Shown here piece by piece: positions 59,637-64,000 of a DNA stretch of 64,000 nucleotides (position 1 is its first letter; every line of letters starts with the position of its first letter). Location: assembly GCA_038125995.1 (NCBI GenBank), contig JAYPEX010000009.1, positions 1-64,000 of the forward strand, written 5' to 3'. The notes beneath the pieces were generated by a model. The model worked only from the letters and a program-made list of their open reading frames with translations, did no database searches and was not told where the DNA came from. Source of the stretch: MAG-120531 sp038125995 (GTDB lineage Bacteria > Bacteroidota > Bacteroidia > Flavobacteriales > Flavobacteriaceae). Position numbers and translations under genes: made by a program.

Positions 59637-61214
59637 ATGGCAGGAGTAAAAGCCGCTGAAGTATCAGCAATTTTAAAGGAACAATTATCAGGATTCAAAT
59701 CCACTGCATCATTAGATGAGGTGGGTACTGTATTACAAGTAGGGGATGGTATCGCCAGAGTATATGGCTTATCAAATGCTCAGTACGGGGAATTAGTTGA
59801 ATTTGAAGGAGGAGTTAAAGGAATTGTATTAAACCTCGAAGAAGATCATGTTGGGGTGGTATTGCTTTCTCCATCTAAGGTCATCAAAGAAGGATCTACA
59901 GTGAAAAGAACGCAACAAATTGCCTCTGTCAATGTTGGAGAGGGAATCGTTGGTCGCGTTGTAGATACGCTTGGTAATCCAATTGATGGTAAAGGTCCTA
60001 TCGAAGGAGAAACCGTTGAAATGCCATTAGAGCGTAAAGCTCCAGGGGTGATCTTCCGTCAACCAGTAAACGAACCACTTCAAACTGGGATTAAAGCTGT
60101 TGATGCGATGATTCCTGTAGGTAGAGGACAACGTGAGCTTGTGATTGGTGACCGTCAAACAGGTAAAACAACTGTTTGTATCGATACCATCATCAACCAA
60201 AAAGAATTCTACGATGCTGGTGAGCCAGTATACTGTATCTATGTTGCTGTAGGTCAGAAAGCTTCAACTGTTGCTGCTATTGCAAAAACACTTGAAGACA
60301 AAGGTGCTTTAGCATATACAACAATCGTTGCTGCAAATGCTTCAGATCCTGCTCCAATGCAAGTATATGCTCCATTTACGGGTGCTGCGATTGGTGAGTA
60401 CTTTAGAGACACCGGTCGTCCTGCATTGATTATCTATGATGATTTATCAAAGCAAGCTGTTGCTTACCGTGAGGTATCACTTCTACTTAGAAGACCACCG
60501 GGACGTGAGGCATATCCTGGAGACGTATTCTACTTACACTCTCGTTTGTTAGAGCGTGCTGCAAAAGTTATCGCTGACGATGCTATTGCTAAGAATATGA
60601 ACGACCTTCCAGAAGGTTTAAAATCAAAAGTAAAAGGAGGAGGCTCTTTAACCGCTCTTCCAATTATTGAAACACAAGCAGGTGACGTTTCTGCGTATAT
60701 TCCAACGAACGTAATTTCGATTACTGATGGTCAGATTTTCTTAGAGCAAGACTTGTTCAACCAAGGGGTTCGTCCTGCGATTAACGTGGGTATTTCGGTA
60801 TCTCGTGTGGGTGGATCTGCTCAGATTAAATCGATGAAAAAGGTAGCAGGTACCTTAAAATTAGACCAGGCACAATTTAGAGAGCTTGAAGCTTTTGCTA
60901 AGTTTGGATCTGATTTGGATGCTGCAACTTTAAACGTCATTGAAAAAGGACGTCGTAACGTGGAGATCCTAAAACAAGCTCAAAACGACCCTTATACTGT
61001 AGAAGATCAGGTAGCAATTATCTATGCAGGTTCTAAAAACTTATTGAGAACTATTCCTGTGGATCGCGTTAAAGAATTCGAAAGAGATTTTATCGAAGTA
61101 TTGAATTCTAAAAATAGAGACGTATTAGATACTATTAAATCTGGACAATTGACGGATGAGGTGACCGATACACTAACTACTGTATGTAAAGATCTCGCTG
61201 CTAATTACCAATAA
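59637..61214 (+). CDS. atpA: ATP synthase F1 subunit alpha
   Basis: Non-catalytic nucleotide-binding subunit of F1; 525 residues. The Walker A motif is GDRQTGKTT (about residue 179), with LIIYDDLSKQAVAYREVSLLLRRPPGREAYPGD (in part: RRPPGREAYPGD) and the signature around PAINVGISVSRVGGSAQ. All expected features are intact. It uses a markedly biased set of codons compared with its accessory neighbours, as expected for a highly expressed gene. Confidence 0.98.
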   Translation: MAGVKAAEVSAILKEQLSGFKSTASLDEVGTVLQVGDGIARVYGLSNAQYGELVEFEGGVKGIVLNLEEDHVGVVLLSPSKVIKEGSTVKRTQQIASVNVGEGIVGRVVDTLGNPIDGKGPIEGETVEMPLERKAPGVIFRQPVNEPLQTGIKAVDAMIPVGRGQRELVIGDRQTGKTTVCIDTIINQKEFYDAGEPVYCIYVAVGQKASTVAAIAKTLEDKGALAYTTIVAANASDPAPMQVYAPFTGAAIGEYFRDTGRPALIIYDDLSKQAVAYREVSLLLRRPPGREAYPGDVFYLHSRLLERAAKVIADDAIAKNMNDLPEGLKSKVKGGGSLTALPIIETQAGDVSAYIPTNVISITDGQIFLEQDLFNQGVRPAINVGISVSRVGGSAQIKSMKKVAGTLKLDQAQFRELEAFAKFGSDLDAATLNVIEKGRRNVEILKQAQNDPYTVEDQVAIIYAGSKNLLRTIPVDRVKEFERDFIEVLNSKNRDVLDTIKSGQLTDEVTDTLTTVCKDLAANYQ

Positions 61215-61231
61215 GCTCAAGCTAAATAACA

Positions 61232-62089
61232 ATGGCAAACCTAAAAGAAATACGCAACAGAATCGCTTCGGTTTCATCAACCATGCAGATTACCTCTGCC
61301 ATGAAATTGGTATCGGCTGCAAAGTTGAAAAAAGCTCAAGATGCGATTACTGCGATGCGTCCTTATTCAGACAAACTCACCTCTTTATTACAAGCGCTTA
61401 GTGGTAGTATCGAAGGCTCAAATGCAGCTGTATATGCCCAAGAGCGTGATGTTGAAAAGGTTTTAGTGGTTTCGATTACTTCCAACCGCGGTTTGTGTGG
61501 AGCGTTTAACACCAATATTATCAAACAATCGTTGCGATTGGCTTCTGAAACCCATAAGGGAGCATCTGTTGATGTTGTCGCTGTAGGAAAAAAGGCAAAC
61601 GATTTATTGTCAAAACAATTCAACGTGGTTGCAAACCACTCTGATGTATATGATGATTTGACTTTTGACAATGTTTCTAAAATCGCTGATCGATTGATGA
61701 GTGATTTTGAATCAGGAACTTATGATAAAATCGTTTTGGTGTACAACCAATTTGTCAATGCTGCTAACCAAAATGTGATGACAGAACAGTTTTTGCCAAT
61801 TGTTGCAGCAGAAACAACAACGCAGTCAGCAGACTATATCTTTGAACCTTCTAAGGCAGCAATTGTTTCTGAATTAGTTCCAAAGGCGTTAAAGACTCAA
61901 TTGTACAAAGCGATTCGCGATTCTTTTGCTTCTGAGCACGGAGCGCGTATGACCGCAATGCATAAAGCGACTGATAACGCAGGTGAACTCAGAGATCAAT
62001 TGAAGCTCACCTACAACAAAGCACGTCAAGCTGCTATTACCAATGAAATCTTAGAGATTGTTGGTGGAGCAGAGGCCTTGAGTGCGTAA
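61232..62089 (+). CDS. atpG: ATP synthase F1 subunit gamma
   Basis: Central rotor shaft, 285 residues. The N-terminal ANLKEIRNRIASVSSTMQITSAMKLVSAAKL and the C-terminal ARMTAMHKATDNAGELRDQL coiled coil are conserved (in parts: STMQITSAMKLVSAAKL, MTAMHKATDNAGE). It ends the ATP synthase run; atpD and atpC (beta, epsilon) are not present, as is usual in Bacteroidota where they lie elsewhere. A terminator follows. Confidence 0.97.
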   Translation: MANLKEIRNRIASVSSTMQITSAMKLVSAAKLKKAQDAITAMRPYSDKLTSLLQALSGSIEGSNAAVYAQERDVEKVLVVSITSNRGLCGAFNTNIIKQSLRLASETHKGASVDVVAVGKKANDLLSKQFNVVANHSDVYDDLTFDNVSKIADRLMSDFESGTYDKIVLVYNQFVNAANQNVMTEQFLPIVAAETTTQSADYIFEPSKAAIVSELVPKALKTQLYKAIRDSFASEHGARMTAMHKATDNAGELRDQLKLTYNKARQAAITNEILEIVGGAEALSA

Positions 62090-62113
62090 TTAGCGAATCG
62101 ATTATAAAATCAT

Positions 62114-62143
62114 AAAACGTGAGTCATCAAAGGCTCACGTTTT
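62114..62143 (+). terminator. Terminator of the ATP synthase operon
   Basis: Stem AAAACGTGAG / CTCACGTTTT with a 10-nt loop and a following T-run, 25 bp after the atpG stop. Confidence 0.88.
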
Positions 62144-62170
62144 TTTGTTATTTTTAATGAATTAAACGAC

Positions 62171-63628
62171 GTGCTATTGTTCCCAAAGCTATTTAAACAA
62201 ACCTTTATCTACGGATTATCGACGGTTCTTCCAAGGATGATGTCCTTTCTGTTGTTACCGCTTTATACAGATGTCTTAGTGACTTCTGGTTTTGGAGCCG
62301 TAACGGTGATCTTTTCTTGGTTTGCGATCTCAAATGTGGTTTTAGCATATGGGATGGAAACAGCTTTTTTTAGATTTTATCAGCAGGCCAAAGAACCCAT
62401 TAAAGTACTTTCGACTTCGCTGATGAGTATTTTAATTACTACGTTGGTATTTGTTGTCGTTGCTCTGAATTTTAAAGCAGCGCTTGCCTCGATGATTCAA
62501 GTGAATACCACCATTATTGTACTTGCCATAGGAATCCTTGCTTTGGATGCATTGGTCATCATTCCCTTTGCTCGTTTAAGAGCTGAAGAAAAGGCAGGAA
62601 CATACACGCTCATTAAGATTTTAAACGTTGCTATTAACTTAGGACTCAACCTTGTTTTTTTATTGCTCTTTCCAGCAATTCACAAGATGGACGCTGCTCT
62701 TTTAGAGGGTTTTTACAGAGAGAACTTCGTAATAGAATACATTTTTATATCGAATCTTATAGGGAGCGGTCTAACCCTATTGCTAGTCCTTGGAACCTAT
62801 TTGAGTATCCCTTGGAAACTCGATCGTCATCTGATCAAAAAGATGTTGGCTTATGGTTTGCCTATTATGATTGCAGGAATTGCGTTTACCATCAATGAGG
62901 TATTCGACAAAATTTTACTCTCCAGATTGCTGCCTTCGGATATCGCCAATAGTGAAGCGGGTAAGTACGCTGCCTGTTACAAACTAGCCCTGTTTATGAC
63001 ACTTTTTGCTACGGCCTATCGATTGGGGATTGAACCTTTTTTCTTTGCTCATCTCAAAAACAAAAATCCTCAGAAGGCCTATGCTCAAATTCTGTACTAT
63101 TTTGTACTCTTTGGATCGGTTATTTTACTCTCTGTGATTGTCTTCTTAGATTACTTAAAGCAACTAGCCATCTTAAATCCCGATTATTGGGAGGCCATGC
63201 CCGTTGTTCCAATAATTTTATTGGCAAGTTTTTGTTTGGGAATCTATCACAACCTGTCGGTCTGGTATAAGGTCAGTGACAAAACACATATTGGAGCCTA
63301 TATATCGGTTTTTGGAGCACTGATTACCATTGTTGTCAATTTTCTTTTTATTCCTTCTTATGGCTATTATGCTTCTGCGATTGCAACACTTATGGCCTAT
63401 GGATCGATGATGATTATTTCGTTTCTACTTGGAAGAAAACACTATTATATCCCTTATGACCTCAAGAGAATAGGAGCCTACTTTTTTAGTTCTATCTTTT
63501 TAGCCTCAGTGGTGTTTTACGGTTTTTCAAACGATTTAAAAATAGGGCTTCCAATCCTGAGTTTATTTGTAGTTTTACTGTATATTTTTGAACGCAAAAC
63601 ACTAAAAAAGCACTTTTTAAAAGCATGA
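62171..63628 (+). CDS. Polysaccharide flippase (Wzx/MATE-like)
   Basis: A 485-residue membrane protein with about 14 predicted helices. FIYGLSTVLPRMMSFLLLPLYTD at the N-terminus and FNEVFDKILLSRLLP-like central block (actual: INEVFDKILLSRLL) are typical of polysaccharide-biosynthesis flippases in flavobacteria. It should move lipid-linked oligosaccharides or peptidoglycan precursors across the inner membrane. It starts with GTG and overlaps dut by 4 bp (ATGA). No glycosyltransferases are adjacent, so its substrate is unknown. Confidence 0.88.
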   Translation: MLLFPKLFKQTFIYGLSTVLPRMMSFLLLPLYTDVLVTSGFGAVTVIFSWFAISNVVLAYGMETAFFRFYQQAKEPIKVLSTSLMSILITTLVFVVVALNFKAALASMIQVNTTIIVLAIGILALDALVIIPFARLRAEEKAGTYTLIKILNVAINLGLNLVFLLLFPAIHKMDAALLEGFYRENFVIEYIFISNLIGSGLTLLLVLGTYLSIPWKLDRHLIKKMLAYGLPIMIAGIAFTINEVFDKILLSRLLPSDIANSEAGKYAACYKLALFMTLFATAYRLGIEPFFFAHLKNKNPQKAYAQILYYFVLFGSVILLSVIVFLDYLKQLAILNPDYWEAMPVVPIILLASFCLGIYHNLSVWYKVSDKTHIGAYISVFGALITIVVNFLFIPSYGYYASAIATLMAYGSMMIISFLLGRKHYYIPYDLKRIGAYFFSSIFLASVVFYGFSNDLKIGLPILSLFVVLLYIFERKTLKKHFLKA

Positions 63629-64000
63629 AAATTCAGATCGTTAATAAGTCTAAACACCTATTACCCTCCTATGAAACCCTAGCTTCTGCTGGGATGGATC
63701 TCAGAGCTAATTTAGAAGCCCCAGTGCTCTTACAGCCTCTGGAGAGAGCCATAATTCCAACAGGACTTTACATCGCTTTAGAACCAGGTTATGAGGCACA
63801 GGTGCGACCTCGTTCGGGCTTGGCTGCCAAGAAGGGAATAACAGTGCTCAACGCCCCTGGAACAGTAGATGCCGATTACAGAGGTGATATTGGTGTGATT
63901 CTTGTGAACTTGTCTAGTGAAGCTTTTGAAGTTTGTGACGGAGATCGAATCGCTCAATTAGTTATTGCAAAACACGAGCGCGCTGATTGGGTTGAGGTTG
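63625..64000 (+). CDS. dut: dUTP diphosphatase, cut by the window end
   Basis: Hydrolyses dUTP to dUMP and pyrophosphate. The first 125 residues are present: motif I in SAGMDLRA, motif II in RPRSGLAAK, motif III in GTVDADYRGDIGV (catalytic Asp and Tyr) and motif IV in DRIAQLVI. The last motif (Gly-rich C-terminal arm) lies beyond the window. Its ATG overlaps the flippase stop, so the two genes are co-translated. Confidence 0.95.
   Translation, partial: MKIQIVNKSKHLLPSYETLASAGMDLRANLEAPVLLQPLERAIIPTGLYIALEPGYEAQVRPRSGLAAKKGITVLNAPGTVDADYRGDIGVILVNLSSEAFEVCDGDRIAQLVIAKHERADWVEV

Noticed and set aside
57186..62089. ATP synthase operon judged incomplete or degraded because atpD and atpC are missing
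   Set aside because: In Bacteroidota the beta and epsilon genes are normally encoded at another locus; all genes present are intact.

Overview
The window comes from a marine member of the Bacteroidota, most likely family Flavobacteriaceae. Five things point there: a flavobacterial-type proteorhodopsin with Met at the spectral-tuning site; repeated -7 promoter elements of the Bacteroidota type (TAnnTTTG) with almost no Shine-Dalgarno sequences; lipoproteins of the CSKE type; a SprE/PorW gliding and type IX secretion lipoprotein; and DUF families typical of flavobacteria. The DNA is AT-rich and gene-dense. I see no phage, insertion sequence or CRISPR array.

Layout. 1-1.9 kb: light-harvesting pair, proteorhodopsin (-) and the retinal-producing Blh dioxygenase (+), divergent. 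1.9-3.9 kb: methylmalonyl-CoA epimerase, rbfA and an FtsX/LolE-type permease. 4.0-12.3 kb: a beta-glucan (probably laminarin) locus with three GH16 lipoproteins, a modular lipoprotein containing an exact internal duplication, and a divergent membrane-spanning propeller/LuxR regulator; no SusC/SusD is present. 12.3-17 kb: dusB, lepA and a CPA-type antiporter. 17.1-22.9 kb: a tightly overlapping operon of an MBL hydrolase, S8 protease, M1 peptidase, rnpA and a GH130 lipoprotein. 22.9-24.7 kb: an ElaA-like acetyltransferase, a cation efflux protein and rpiB, on the opposite strand.

24.66-25.22 kb is the only long gene-free stretch. It is extremely AT-rich, carries several DnaA-box-like 9-mers, and lies where gene orientation changes: 12 of 21 genes to its left are on the minus strand and 31 of 39 to its right are on the plus strand. 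Two perfect 16-bp parS palindromes flank mnmG about 9 and 11 kb away. Together these suggest the chromosomal replication origin region.

25.2-38.5 kb: rnr, a GIN-domain protein, a LysE-type exporter whose frame runs into an antisense tRNA-Cys, folB, glnS, an SPFH protein, gltX, ybeY, mnmG, a methyltransferase, a DoxX-like protein and holB. 38.7-48.9 kb: pgk, a LysM lytic transglycosylase, DUF4837, tatA, an M23 peptidase, a GH3-type adenylase, rfbB-rfbC-rfbD and purD. 48.9-53.4 kb: lineage-specific membrane proteins, a PaaE-like reductase and a DUF5687/ATPase ABC exporter. 53.5-62.1 kb: sprE, bactofilin and the ATP synthase genes (atpZ-like, DUF6168-like, atpB-E-F-H-A-G; beta and epsilon are absent). 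62.2 kb to the end: a polysaccharide flippase and the start of dut.

How they fit together: proteorhodopsin and the c-ring-type ATP synthase share the proton gradient; the GH16/GH130 lipoproteins handle algal polysaccharides; SprE belongs to the secretion and gliding machinery such cells use. Functions are inferred from motifs read in the sequence; no database search was run.
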